From Caprella mutica (Eukaryota; Arthropoda; Malacostraca; Amphipoda; Caprellidae), in the NCBI GenBank assembly GCA_947561585.1, contig CANNZV010000261.1, forward strand, positions 472,184-536,183: a stretch of 64,000 nucleotides of DNA. Reading direction: 5' to 3'. The position numbers were made by a program, and so were the translations under genes. The first letter of the stretch is position 1. Each line of letters opens with the position of its first letter. This document shows positions 50,001 through 57,065 of the stretch, one piece after another. The notes beneath the pieces are model-generated. The model saw nothing but the letters and a program-made list of their open reading frames with translations. It searched no databases and had not been told where the DNA came from.

Positions 50001-52267
50001 AGGTATTTTATTCACATCTGGTAATTATTTTTTTTTAATTTTCAAGGATGTGATTATTATCTTTGATATATAGATTTATTTAGTGAGGTAATTAGGTTCC
50101 TTTTTTAGTGATCAGTATTCCTTTTTTATACTGTTCCTTCCTCATAGTGTTCCCTCTTTATAGTGTTCCTTCCTTATAGTGTTCCTTCCTTACAGTGTTC
50201 CGTGTTCCTCATTTTCTCTCAGTGTATCTCATTCCCATCCCTATCGTTCGATAAGTAAGTCTCATCTGCAAGATGATAAGCGCTATCTCTCTTATCAGTA
50301 GTACAGATAGACACATCAGATGCACCGTATCACATGTACTGATGCTGACAGTACAGCTGTGTACTCTAATCTAATCTGTACTGTGTACTTCATTACTATG
50401 GTTTTACTTTATTTATTTGGATGTTGGTAACCATAACTAACATTTTAGAGGTTAACGTAGGTAGGTATTAATCGCAGTGTTTAAATATCAACATTTCTCT
50501 TACAGTTTAAATTTCTATAATAAACAAAAATAGGTAGGTAGTAAATAAATATAAAATGATATCAAATTCACTTCACTAAGCCCTTTATTTTTTCTCTTCA
50601 GGTGCGGCCCATCAAACGTGACACCCAAGCGAACCAAACACCAAAAAACAATCGCAACAAAAACTCTTCAGTGCGACACACAGGGACCGAACAAAATAGC
50701 ATAGGCATTAAGATATCGAACAATAAAATCACCAGCAACCTCATAATACCAGTAACCAGGGTAAACACCGTGAGCAACACCATCAACAGGGTCATTAGCA
50801 GTGGTCTGCACTTCAGAAAGTCAAATAACAACGACGAAGATATCAAAAAAACCAACAACAATATTCTTGAAAATTCAGCTCCTGCCACACCCCCCGCTGA
50901 ACTATCAGATCCCCCTGTACCAGCTTCCCCCATCTATTTGGGTGATAAAGACTCGGTGGTGACCCTAGCTGATAATCCCCTACCGACACCCCCGGCGGAG
51001 ACCTCTTCCTCCACCCCCATAGTGATAGGATCAGACATCGCTACTACCGAGTGCTACGTGTCGCTCTCTTCGTGCGATTCTGGGACCAATTCACCCTTAG
51101 CAGATAATTCTAAGTCTCCGTCTTATCCCGGTCCTTTTCAAGTTAAATCTGTAGATTCTTCAAAGTTTGTAGATTCTTCAACTGTAGATTCTTCAAAGTT
51201 CGTAGATTCTCCAACTGTGGATTCTTCAAAGTTCGTAGATTCTCCAACTGTGGATTCTTCTAAGTTTGTAGATTCTCCAACTGTAGATTCTTCAAAGTTT
51301 ATAGATTCTCCAACTGTAGATTCTTCAAAGTTCGTAGATTCTCCAACTGTAGATTCTTCAAAGTTCGTAGATTCTCCAACTGTAAATTCTTCAAAATTCG
51401 TAGATTCTCCAACATCTGCTACAAAGGACGAGGACAGTTGCGACGAAGTGCAATGTCTAGATGACCCTAAAATTTTTAAATCTAATTTCACTTTTCCGAG
51501 ACTCAGAGTGAAATCTACCGAGTCTTTGACTGAACAACCCAAGTTTAGCTCAATTAGTACATCGGCCATTGACGAACCTGCAAAATGGAGTGATAGTTTA
51601 GCTGATAGTGACGTACCTAGTGACCAAACTTCTAGTAAAGAAAATAGTGATCAGAAGACTAGGACTGAAGACATTGTTGATTGTGAAGGTGGTCATAAAG
51701 AAAATACCGAAGTTACTGCTCATTGTAAAGATAATATTGATACAATAGAAATTGGTAATCGTGAAGGTGCTGCAGATCGTAAAGAAATTGTTGATTATAA
51801 AAGTGATCGTAAAGAAATTGTTGATTATAACAGTGATCGTAAAGAAATTGTTGATTATAAAAGTGATCGTAAAGAAATTGTTGATTATAAAAGTGATCGT
51901 AAAGAAATTGTTGATTATAAAAGTGATCGTAAAGAAATTGTTGATTATAACAGTGATCGTAAAGAAATTGTTGATTGTAAAAAAGAAATTCGAGATTGTA
52001 AAAGTGATCTTAAAGAAATTGTTGATCACGAAAATAATCGTAAATTAAATGCTGATCGTAAAGAATTTCTTGATTGTAAAAGTGACTTTAAAGAATTTGC
52101 TGATTGTAAAAATGATCGTAAAGAATTTCTTGATTATAACAGTGATCGTAAATTAATTGCTGATCGTAAAGAATTTCCCGTTAAGGATACTACTACTACT
52201 ACTGCTGATGCTGACTGGTCAACCTACCCAAAAAATTTCACCGTGAATTCCTCTGTAACTTCTTCTG
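16866..52267 (+). CDS. KDM3: KDM3/JMJD1C-family histone demethylase, N-terminal part
   Basis: Seven coding exons join in phase: 16866-17018, 43367-43528, 45518-45634, 48138-48329, 48489-48573, 48925-49001 and 50602-52267 (817 codons plus one base). Residues 1-260 match the conserved N-terminal region of vertebrate JMJD1C/KDM3: VGKRFL, then DWRAGIIRAS, VLVEYDDVPWHRREW, PIEYLCDK, VRAWVAEQ, GFRVQVYRAEGTTQWYTAVI, and an SSRRSRSH basic patch. Known members are nuclear Fe(II)/2-oxoglutarate enzymes or co-regulators acting on H3K9 methyl marks; that activity sits in a C-terminal JmjC domain not present here. Exon 7 encodes a long disordered Ser/Thr/Asp-rich linker with two internal repeat arrays. 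Introns measure 26,348, 1,989, 2,503, 159, 351, 1,600 and more than 11,700 bp. I am confident of the family; the paralogue (JMJD1C-like versus KDM3A/B-like) is less certain. Confidence 0.9.
17019..17530 (+). repeat. About 38-bp minisatellite starting at the exon 1 splice donor
   Basis: Units contain GTGAGTAAATAACT, ACCTAGGTACATTGC and a CCCCCACATA or CTCCTTACATA end. GTGAGT recurs at 17019, 17057, 17095, 17141 and 17180. Later units drift to GTGTGTAAATA and shorten. Confidence 0.92.
17963..18861 (+). repeat. 56-bp minisatellite, 16 copies
   Basis: Core CTGTACCCAGGGTATGATTG followed by TTGTTGTGTATCATTTCACC. This is the tail unit of the dispersed composite repeat; it recurs once at 33656-33713 and inverted at 34926-35202. 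Confidence 0.97.
18950..19106 (+). repeat. Dispersed composite repeat, copy 2 (body)
   Basis: CAAATTATTCACAACATTTA, then ATCACTAAAAGTCAATAAG through to AATAAAGTAAATAAAGTACT. It has the same orientation as the copy at 34807-34945 and is opposite to the 56-bp array just before it. Confidence 0.85.
19112..19282. mobile_element. MITE with GCGATCATCGCT inverted ends
   Basis: The left end holds GTAGCGATCGTCGCGATCAT and the right end GATGATCGCAACAATCGCTG. These imperfect inverted arms are unusually GC-rich for this window. Confidence 0.6.
19306..20879. mobile_element. Foldback element with a 22-bp array in one arm
   Basis: The outer inverted ends are TCACATAAAACAAATATTGT (19306 on) and its near-complement at 20858-20879. 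An inner inverted pair (about 19371-19430 and 19535-19590) shares GTTAGGAACGTAAGTACT and the array word GACTATCTAGGTA. The 22-bp array grows out of the right inner arm. Confidence 0.7.
19569..20789. repeat. 22-bp minisatellite, about 55 copies
   Basis: Core TATCTAGGTAGGAGTCCTTT. Nearly invariant except for a few TTCTTTACCA/GTACTTTACC variants near 20420-20530. Confidence 0.98.
21062..23031. repeat. 42-bp minisatellite, about 47 copies in two variants
   Basis: Core TCGACACAGAGTTTGTAG; GTCGAC occurs once or twice per unit. Units differ mainly at one site (CTGCTG versus CTGGTG). The length is a multiple of three, so the minus strand stays open for 680 codons as a 14-residue repeat. I do not regard that as a gene. 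Confidence 0.97.
23118..26745. repeat. 40-bp purine-rich minisatellite with shorter variants, 3.6 kb
   Basis: Main unit core GGAGATGGCAATGGTGGTAA. Interspersed shorter units have GATGGAACAAGAGAGATG. Blocks of unit types recur with a long period of about 1.29 kb (for example the rare GATGGTACAGGAG at 23674 and 24961). All three minus-strand frames are open because no unit supplies a stop. Confidence 0.97.
26881..27322. repeat. 15-bp minisatellite, about 29 copies
   Basis: Core GCTGTGCATCCCTTA, alternating with CCCTTT forms. Confidence 0.97.
27427..28268. repeat. 24-bp minisatellite, about 35 copies
   Basis: Core CTGTACCTCTATACTGTG, with GGCTG/GACTG and GCAC/GTAC variants. Confidence 0.98.
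28269..28799. repeat. 20-bp minisatellite, about 26 copies
   Basis: Core GCTGTGCAGACTGTACAATG. The first two units are hybrids with the preceding array (ACTATTCACTG). Confidence 0.97.
28882..29199. repeat. 32-bp minisatellite, 10 copies
   Basis: Core GTATATGTAGTATATGTT plus GAACATATCGGTG, with G/A and GTAG/TTAG variants. Confidence 0.97.
29266..30587. repeat. 24-bp minisatellite with shortened units, about 55 copies
   Basis: Core AGTGTACCCATACAGTGT followed by ACCYCT. Some units lack the CCYCTAGTGTA half, giving CATACAGTGTACCCATACAG junctions. Open frames on both strands are by-products. Confidence 0.97.
30812..31398. repeat. 17-bp minisatellite, about 34 copies
   Basis: Core TCACTAGGTGTATCTAG with rare GTATGTAG and AAGTGTA variants. 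Confidence 0.97.
31549..31996. repeat. 21-bp minisatellite, 21 copies
   Basis: Core CACTACAGTACATGCAG followed by TACT; the main variant is ATGTAG. Confidence 0.97.
32111..32803. repeat. 17-bp minisatellite, about 40 copies
   Basis: Core GTGTATTAGAGTGGTTA with scattered GTATATTA and AGTAGTTA variants. Confidence 0.97.
32905..33135. repeat. 16-bp minisatellite, about 14 copies
   Basis: Core GATATATTAGTTAATT, degrading to TAGTTAAGTGATATAT and TAGTCAAGTAATATAT at the right end. Confidence 0.95.
33211..33435. repeat. 21-bp minisatellite, about 11 copies
   Basis: Core GTGTACCGTGTACCTACT; the last four units have CTTACTCTA. Confidence 0.97.
33656..33713 (+). repeat. Single 56-bp unit of the composite repeat
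   Basis: One unit starting CTCTGTACCCAGGGTATGAT, followed by CTGTACTTTATTTACCTTG, the reverse of the composite-repeat body end. This is a one-unit copy of the family. Confidence 0.85.
33884..34135. mobile_element. MITE family M1, copy 3
   Basis: Left arm GAATTATCGGTCGGTTTCAC then TCTTCGGTCATATAAG; right arm TATGACCGAAGATGTGAAAC, ending GCTCACCCTATA. An inner inverted pair, ATGATACC/GGTATC, lies in the loop. Confidence 0.75.
34555..34715. mobile_element. Hairpin MITE around TGCTTGCAAATTCA
   Basis: Arms TAATTATGCTTGCAAATTCA (near 34611-34630) and TGAATTTGCAAGCATAATAA (near 34652-34671). Weaker pairing extends outward to ATAGTACGTAAC/GGACTATAACATG. Confidence 0.65.
34807..34945 (+). repeat. 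Dispersed composite repeat, copy 3 (body)
   Basis: CAAATTATTCACAACATTTA through to AATAAAGTAAATAAAGTACT, running directly into five tail units. This copy shows how the family is built. Confidence 0.88.
34926..35202 (-). repeat. 56-bp minisatellite, 5 copies, inverted
   Basis: Reverse complement of the 17963-18861 unit, with core CAATCATACCCTGGGTACAG. Confidence 0.97.
35203..37168. repeat. 20/21-bp minisatellite with mixed units
   Basis: Core AATGTCATCTCTACTGCA, followed by either GT (20 bp) or TTA (21 bp). A rarer ACTACAGTAATGTCTTCT unit recurs at about 35420, 35812, 35936, 36262, 36467 and 36672, marking larger repeating blocks. Confidence 0.96.
37169..37612. repeat. 18/21-bp derivative of the preceding array
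   Basis: Core AAATGTCATCTCTACATT, with CTACTACAT and TCAAATG variants. It joins the previous array without a break. Confidence 0.95.
37697..37886. repeat. CA microsatellite and GTGCAAAGTCACT repeats
   Basis: (AC)n near 37697-37720, then about five irregular units of CACTGTGCAGTTTGCTGTGC and GTGCAAAGTCACTATGCA. Confidence 0.9.
37890..38545. other. Spacer, no gene seen
   Basis: AT-rich sequence. 38223-38400 resembles, inverted, the flank of the single 56-bp unit at 33713-33860 (shared GGTCTGGGTA, TTTGTAA and GAAAATAATAAAAAATTAG-type words), so it is probably another fragment of that dispersed family. CA/TG-rich palindromic patch near 38430-38470. Confidence 0.5.
38550..39797. repeat. 27-bp minisatellite, about 45 copies
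   Basis: Core CTACCTGTGCATAGAATACC. The left edge holds older, longer units (TACATGTGCATAGAACACC plus TTTTAGAGTTA). Three frames are open over 380-470 codons as 9-residue repeats; these were not taken as genes. Confidence 0.97.
39798..40231. other. Spacer, no gene seen
   Basis: AT-rich, with GTAGTTTGTCGTAGCTATCC near 40012, which forms a loose inverted pair with GGATACAACAAACTAG near 40213. Related pairs occur at 49511-49636 and 53280-53310. Confidence 0.45.
40232..40279. repeat. Perfect 20-bp hairpin
   Basis: Arm TGGTGTACTATGCACATGTA (40232-40251), 8-base loop, perfect complement at 40260-40279. The arm resembles the ancestral edge unit of the 27-bp array at 38550. Confidence 0.9.
40432..41110. 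repeat. 21/23-bp minisatellite
   Basis: Core CCCTTAGCTACCTT, followed by AAAGTAT (21 bp) or TAACAGTAT (23 bp). The 23-bp form takes over towards the right. Confidence 0.97.
41111..41650. repeat. 19-bp minisatellite
   Basis: Core CCCCTCTCTTTAACAGTAT, variant TTTACCAGTAT. It continues directly from the previous array and shares TTTAACAGTATCCC. Two units carry ACCACCGTATC, including the last. Confidence 0.97.
41651..43023. other. Unique-looking spacer in KDM3 intron 1
   Basis: About 1.4 kb, the longest low-repeat stretch of the intron. 41930-42190 is locally GC-rich, with GGGGGCGGAG (41930-41970) twice. 42570-42690 is an inverted body copy of the composite repeat without tail units. No exon was recognised. 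Confidence 0.5.
42570..42690 (-). repeat. Dispersed composite repeat, copy 4 (inverted, no tail)
   Basis: AGTTTTAAATGTAAGAGCAT, then TTGTCTGGGCAGATTAGAG, ending GTTGTGAATAATTT. Confidence 0.85.
43024..43350 (+). repeat. 20-bp minisatellite ending 16 bp before exon 2
   Basis: Core TGACGTCTAATGTCTCACTA, about 16 copies, each with a TGACGTC half-palindrome. The last two units become CTCTAACGTC and lead into the polypyrimidine tract of exon 2. Confidence 0.97.
43367..43528 (+). CDS. KDM3: KDM3 coding exon 2
   Basis: 54 codons, phase 0-0, acceptor TTTCTTTTTCAG, donor CTG|GTGAGC. It encodes VLVEYDDVPWHRREWLHVY and then LEHTLVFHQRN, very close to the equivalent JMJD1C segment. Confidence 0.93.
43730..44152. 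repeat. 22-bp minisatellite in intron 2, about 19 copies
   Basis: Core CAGTATTGGGGCAATGTTGT; variants GGGACAATG and GGAGCAATG recur in the same order twice. Confidence 0.97.
44208..45105. repeat. 16-bp polypyrimidine minisatellite in intron 2, about 56 copies
   Basis: Core CTTCTCTTCTTCCCCT with TTTTCTTC, TTCTCC and TTACCC variants. The RNA-sense strand is almost pure C/T for 0.9 kb. A 327-codon open frame here is a by-product. Confidence 0.97.
45348..45475 (+). repeat. Single copy of the 61-bp family, intron 2
   Basis: GGAGTAGCTTTTCTGCATC then GGTGACTTTGCTCATGGAG and ACTTCTTCCAGTTCCTTGTA. It parallels 47514-47620 and the array at 55770-57065, and ends about 40 bp before exon 3. Confidence 0.8.
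45518..45634 (+). CDS. KDM3: KDM3 coding exon 3
   Basis: 39 codons, phase 0-0, acceptor TTTCTTTGCAG, donor CAG|GTGAGA. It carries LQPIEYLCDKAIEHV, the counterpart of the family's V-E-F/Y-L-x-D segment. Confidence 0.88.
45768..45920. repeat. 25-bp minisatellite in intron 3, 6 copies
   Basis: Core GTACCTGTATCTCTATACTG. Confidence 0.95.
46003..46060. repeat. Palindrome centred on TGACGTCA
   Basis: Imperfect inverted arms GTTACACTGCATGCTATG and GCATGCAGTGTGACGTAAC meet at TGACGTCA (46030-46037), the consensus CREB/ATF site. Regulatory use is not shown. Confidence 0.75.
46058..46794. repeat. 55-bp minisatellite in intron 3, about 13 copies
   Basis: Core GGCAAGTACACTAGTTACAA. Two unit types alternate irregularly (AAAACACGTTGTTCTTA versus GAGAACACGTTATTCTTTA). 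Confidence 0.97.
46904..47276. repeat. 19/20-bp minisatellite in intron 3, 19 copies
   Basis: Core TCTTTATAGTCTCCATAGG with or without an extra G. A CCACAGG-marked block occurs twice about 170 bp apart. Confidence 0.97.
47514..47620 (+). repeat. Single copy of the 61-bp family, intron 3
   Basis: GGAGTAGCTTTTCTGCATTC, GGTAGGTGACTTTGCTCATG and CCTTGTATTTAGTATCCC, colinear with 45348-45475. Confidence 0.8.
47757..47990. repeat. 22-bp minisatellite in intron 3, about 10 copies
   Basis: Core GAATGAGTTAGAACTGAATG, drifting at the right end (TACAACGGAATG). Preceded by a G10 run near 47718-47729. Confidence 0.95.
48138..48329 (+). CDS. KDM3: KDM3 coding exon 4
   Basis: 64 codons, phase 0-0, acceptor TTGATTACAG, donor AAG|GTACGT. 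It encodes VRAWVAEQDGQRILV and GFRVQVYRAEGTTQWYTAVI, a strong match to the Tudor-like N-terminal region of JMJD1C. Confidence 0.93.
48489..48573 (+). CDS. KDM3: KDM3 coding exon 5
   Basis: 85 bp, phase 0 to 1, acceptor TTTTACTCATAG, donor GGG|GTGAGT. It encodes ELTVTDDTVLEEHCEDP, which continues the Tudor-like strand pattern. The frame reads on past the donor for a while, but homology stops there. Confidence 0.88.
48618..48822. mobile_element. MITE in KDM3 intron 5
   Basis: AGTCTATACTGGCAGG at the left and CTGCTACTATAGAGAAG at the right, with internal inverted segments around TTAATCACGGTT and AACCGTGATTAATTGAAGAG. It makes up most of a 351-bp intron. Related to 54870-55198. Confidence 0.7.
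48925..49001 (+). CDS. KDM3: KDM3 coding exon 6
   Basis: 77 bp, phase 1 to 0, acceptor CTTTCCCCAG, donor GG|GTGAGT. It encodes VVESILRGDSAGVSSRRSRS, matching the family's VV-x-S-[IL]-L-[KR]-G ... SRRRSR stretch. It is too short to be found as an isolated open frame. Confidence 0.9.
49002..50601 (+). other. KDM3 intron 6: MITE fragments, no gene
   Basis: 1.6 kb. Contains an inverted pair around GGACATATTGTCCCA (49085-49155), a hAT-like end at 49405-49515 related to 34258-34455, and an inverted-repeat element at 49511-49636. Otherwise AT-rich. Confidence 0.6.
49511..49636. mobile_element. Inverted-repeat element ACTAGCGGATACAAC
   Basis: Ends ACTAGCGGATACAACTAAC and TAGTTTGTTGTACCCGCTAG are complementary. 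Fragments of the same end lie near 40030, 40205 and 53285. Confidence 0.65.
50602..52267 (+). CDS. KDM3: KDM3 coding exon 7 (disordered linker with coding repeats)
   Basis: Acceptor TTTTTTCTCTTCAG; opens VRPIKRDTQANQTPKNNRN; 555 codons plus one base, ending TCTG|GTAAGT in phase 1. The composition is Ser, Thr, Asp, Lys and Pro rich with no folded domain visible. It contains an 11-aa repeat (51142-51417) and a 10-aa repeat (51776-52180). Antisense open frames here are shadows of the repeats. The frame itself stops at 52296, beyond the donor. Confidence 0.85.
51142..51417 (+). repeat. Coding 33-bp minisatellite in KDM3 exon 7
   Basis: About eight 11-residue repeats with consensus VDSSKFVDSPT, in frame. 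Variants are mostly silent or conservative (V/I, D/N). Confidence 0.95.
51776..52180 (+). repeat. Coding 30-bp minisatellite in KDM3 exon 7
   Basis: About seven near-identical 10-residue repeats SDRKEIVDYK, then diverged copies (SDFKEFADCK, NDRKEFLDYN) to about 52180. Confidence 0.95.
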
Positions 52268-52872
52268 GTAAGTACCTACCTACCTATTTAATTTAAGACT
52301 ATTTTATCACTTGCACACTACTTGTTCATTACTAAATTAATTGTGTCTATAAAAAGTTAGAATGTTTTAACTAATCTATGCAGATTCCGAATTTCTGATG
52401 GTGTTATTCAAACTAAAGCCTAAGATGACTCACAAAAACTCGACTAGTTTGAGTTATTCATGATACAAGCTATCCCATATTCTTTGGTACTCGGTACAAA
52501 AACTAGTTTAATCTTTGAACTAGTGACTAGCAGTTAGTTCCAGTAATGGGTAGGTAGGTATAATATAGCAACGGTACTTAATGTAGGTAGGTAGGATTAC
52601 CATGACTATTTTACTTAATGTAGGTAGGTAATGTTCTTACCGTATTCTAGGTTCACTCATTTTATCTAACAGAAATAGCAATGTAATTACTAATAATTTC
52701 ATTCATAGAAATAACTCTATTCTAACTGCTGCTTGCAAACACACTGAATCTATGTCCTTATTTAGCTCTTTTTGTTCTCCTTCATTTGATGATGTAAAAA
52801 GTCACTTGAGCACCATAGTGTGGGCGTGCAGTGGTGAGTTTCTTGCCATCATTTGCATAAGACTGATTCGAG

Positions 52873-53108
52873 AACTCTACTGGTGAATCGTAGTGACTCT
52901 AAAGTAGAGCTGTACTCTACTGGTGAATCGTAGTGACTCTAAAGTAGAGCTGTACTCTACTGGTGAATCGTAGTGACTCTAAAGTAGAGCTGTACTCTAC
53001 TGGTGAATCGAAGTGACTCTAAAGTAGAGCTGTACTCTACTGGTGAATCGAAGTGACTCTAAAGTAGAGCTGTACTCTACTGGTGAATCGTAGTGACTCT
53101 AAAGTAGA
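52873..53108. repeat. 40-bp minisatellite, 6 copies
   Basis: Core GGTGAATCGTAGTGACTC. Each unit has complementary CTCTAC and GTAGAG segments, so it could fold as a chain of hairpins. Confidence 0.97.
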
Positions 53109-54294
53109 GTTGGTTACTATTCAATGGTTCAGTACCCCATTAGCCCCACTTATGCTGTTTATTTCTGATTTAACTTTTGTATATAGTTAATTTCTAATTT
53201 AATATATGTATATACGTTTCGTGTCGCCTCCTGAACTCCTCTGCTAGGTTATTAAATAATCATGGAGTGTACAGTACCATAAACTAGCAGATACAACAAA
53301 CTACATTATGTTTTAATATAAAAAATCAAAATATGTTGGAGACCAATGGGATGTCGGACCCTTGTTTCACCCTCTGGGCAGACACCTATTATTAATAGAA
53401 AATCATGACCACATCTAGGGACCAAACCAGTCTGTTAAAATGGTAGCTATAAAATCTATATCTTGTAACAGGTTAATACACTGCAACCTGATAGCCCACT
53501 CCTCCACTTAAAAACACTCCTAGTGTCATGCAACCAAAGGCAATAGATTGTGTAACTTTCTTGCTAGGTTTAGTTTGTTGCTACCTTTGTATTTCTTTGA
53601 TAATTGGTATATATTATAGCTACCTAGTTAAGTCTATCATATATTATTTATCTCTGTAGAGGGTATTCTTACAGAGGTTAACCCACTGTATATGTATGTA
53701 TCAAAGAAATCTGCTGAATATTATATCATGATATTGTAAATGTGTTAAAAAATTAGTTTTTAAATTATTAGAAAATATATTTATAAATTGTATTTATTTA
53801 ATAAGTTTCTAGTCGATTTATCGGTACATGAATTAGGTTCGAGGTCCCATTAGATCCCCCTGGTTCATACATCGGGTTCAAGATCTCCTGACCGGGGAAC
53901 GGACATAAGCCATCCCGGATACGACCCCCCCCCCTTTTATTTAACTAGGCAACTAACTATACCAGGCGATAAATAACTAAACTTGTTAGTAACTTACTAA
54001 TCTAGTTAGGTGTTAGTTACTAACCACCTAACAAGGTTAGTTAATACCACGGGTGAGAACACTCTGGTTCATACCACGGGTCCAAGATCTCATTTCCAGC
54101 CTCTGGTCCATACCATGGGTTCAACATCTCATGACCACCCCCGTGACTGGCAAAATTTCTCATCGTATTTATTGTCATGACTCAGCTATAGTACCTCTAT
54201 AGACATTGTAGCCTTAGGTAGATCCTCTTTATCGCAGTATTTCCCATGATTGCCTTTCTTGTTTCCATTCGATGTACACGTTTTATCTAGAAAC

Positions 54295-54735
54295 TAGGTA
54301 TTTTTTCTATAATCTAGGTATTTATTTCTAGAATCTAGGTTTCTTTTTAGAATGCATGTCCTTTTTTCTAGAATCTAGGTCTTTTTTTTCTAAAATCTAG
54401 GGTTTTTTTTAGAATCTATGTATTCTTTTCTAGAATCTAGGAAATTTTTTCTACAATCTAGGTATTTTTTTCTAGAATCTAGGTATTTATTTTTAGAATG
54501 TTCTTTTTTCTAGAATTTATGAACTTTTTTTCTGGAATCTAGGTCTTTCAGAATCCAGGTATTTCCAGAATATAGGTCTTTTTTTTCTAGAATGTAGGTC
54601 TTTTTTTGTAGAATCTAGGTCTTCTTTTCTAGAATCTAGGTTTTATTTTCTAGAATCTAGGTTTTTCAGAATTTATGTATTTTTTCTAGAATCCAAATCT
54701 TTTCTAAAATCTAGATGTTTTCTCCAGAATGTAGG
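54295..54735. repeat. Degenerate TCTAGAATCTAGGT repeat
   Basis: About 20 irregular units of TCTAGAATCTAGGTATTTT with T-run length variation. Confidence 0.85.
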
Positions 54736-54869
54736 TAATTCTTTTGATTCCTAGATGTTTTTCCTCCACTCCCTTGTAGACATCTCCCAATCTCACCCCA
54801 GATTCTGACTCACTAGGAATGTGAACTGAGACAACCTCCCAGTGACCCAAAGAAATGGACACAACTAAG

Positions 54870-55198
54870 GCACATTCTATACTAGCAGATAGAACGCTGC
54901 GTTTTCAATGCCCTGTTTATGTCTCTTCATTTAATCACGGTTAAATGAATAGAAGGCGGTAGAAACGCTAGTATAGACGGTAAATTTACTTTCCATTCAT
55001 TTAACACGTGATAAATTGAAGAGGCGTAATCTGGGCGGTTAAAACACGGCGTTTTATCTGCTGGTATACAATGGTTCTAATGCTCATTCTATATTAGCGA
55101 CTAAATCGCCACGATTTTACCGCCTAGTACAGATTGAATATTAAGAGACGTAACGTGGGCGGTGAAAACGCTGACTTAATTCGCTAGTATAGAGTGGG
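54870..55198. mobile_element. MITE cluster with TCTATACTAGC ends
   Basis: Ends GCACATTCTATACTAGCAG and CGCTAGTATAGAGTGGGCC are inverted. Internal copies of AACGCTAGTATAGACGG and ATTCTATATTAGCG suggest two or three nested elements. Confidence 0.7.
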
Positions 55199-55769
55199 CC
55201 TGATCTGCACTGAAACATAATTATCAGATTTTAACCAATTACGTAAAAAAGCATAAAGAATTCATAGAAAACAGCGTCAACTCTTGTACCTAATTTGACC
55301 ATAAATTCTATGCTGTCCTGTTTTGGATGACTGCAAAGAGCAAACTTTTTAAGATCAATGATGTCATTTGGAGCGCCTTCGCCATCGCAATTTTTATGAC
55401 TTTGTTTGCGCCAATTTTGGACAGAATGACTGCAACTATTTACATCCATTTGCTGTATAGTATAGATCTAATATCCATTATTCTGTTGTTGGTGCTAACG
55501 ATTGCTATATACTATATAGTATAGATTGCTATATTTCTAGTACCGATTCTCCTTCCAATTTCCATTATTTATCCCTCCTCACCCCCCCCCCCCCCCTATA
55601 AATAATGTGACCATCACTCCAGAGGTTGTACCGTACATTCCTTCACCCTGTTATAGGGTTGTGGTGATTTCCTGAGATGCTCCATAACCCGTTTGTAGGG
55701 TTAGTTATTTTCAGAGGTGTACCCTGCATTGCTTAACCCTGTTTCTTACCACCTTGTCTTACCCCTATA

Positions 55770-57065
55770 GCTTTTCTACATCCATGAGCATTGTCACTGA
55801 CTGGTGGTAGGTGACTTTGTTCATGGAGTAGCTTTTCTACATCCATGAGCATTGACACTGACTGGTGGTAGGTGACTGTGTTCATGGAGTAGCTTTTCTG
55901 CAGCCATGAGCATTGTCAATGACTGGTGGTAGGTGACTTTGTTCATGGAGTAGCTTTTCTACATCCATGAGCATTGTCACTGACTGGTGGTAGGTGACTT
56001 TGTTCATGGAGTAGCTTTTCTACATCCATGAGCATTGACACTGACTGGTGGTAGGTGACTTTGTTCATGGAGTAGCTTTTCTACATCCATGAGCATTGTC
56101 ACTGACTGGTGGTAGGTGACTTTGTTCATGGAGTAGCTTTTCTACATCCATGAGCATTGACACTAACTGGTGGTAGGTGACTTTGTTCATGGAGTAGCTT
56201 TTCTACATCCATGAGCATTGTCACTGACTGGTGGTAGGTGACTTTGTTCATGGAGTAGCTTTTCTACATCCATGAGCATTGTCAGACTGGTGGTAGGTGA
56301 CTTTGTTCATGGAGTAGCTTTTCTGCAGCCATGAGCATTGTCACTGACTGGTGGTAGGTGACTTTGTTCATGGAGTAGCTTTTCTACATCCATGAGCATT
56401 GACACTGACTGGTGGTAGGTGACTGTGTTCATGGAGTAGCTTTTCTGCAGCCATGAGCATTGTCACTGACTGGTGGTAGGTGACTTTGTTCATGGAGTAG
56501 CTTTTCTACATCCATGAGCATTGACACTGACTGGTGGTAGGTGACTGTGTTCATGGAGTAGCTTTTCTGCAGCCATGAGCATTGTCACTGACTGGTGGTA
56601 GGTGACTTTGTTCATGGAGTAGCTTTTCTACATCCATGAGCATTGTCACTGACTGGTGGTAGGTGACTTTGTTCATGGAGTAGCTTTTCTACATCCATGA
56701 GCATTGACACTAACTGGTGGTAGGTGACTTTGTTCATGGAGTAGCTTTTCTACATCCATGAGCATTGTCACTGACTGGTGGTAGGTGACTTTGTTCATGG
56801 AGTAGCTTTTCTACATCCATGAGCATTGTCAGACTGGTGGTAGGTGACTTTGTTCATGGAGTAGCTTTTCTACATCCATGAGCATTGACACTAACTGGTG
56901 GTAGGTGACTTTGTTCATGGAGTAGCTTTTCTACATCCATGAGCATTGTCACTGACTGGTGGTAGGTGACTTTGTTCATGGAGTAGCTTTTCTACATCCA
57001 TGAGCATTGACACTGACTGGTGGTTGGTGACTTTGTTCATGGAGTAGCTTTTCTTCAGCCATGAG
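55770..57065. repeat. 61-bp minisatellite, about 21 copies
   Basis: Core GTAGCTTTTCTACATCCATG followed by AGCATTGTCACTGACTGGTG. Variants CAGCCATGAG, GACACTAAC and a 4-bp deletion (TTGTCAGAC) recur in a similar order, marking larger blocks. Confidence 0.97.

Noticed and set aside
51138..52029. Antisense open frames in KDM3 exon 7
   Set aside because: Shadows of the coding repeats; the sense frame has splice sites and composition in its favour.
52759..52800. Candidate next KDM3 exon after TTATTTAG
   Set aside because: In the required phase it reaches a stop after about ten codons and shows no family resemblance.
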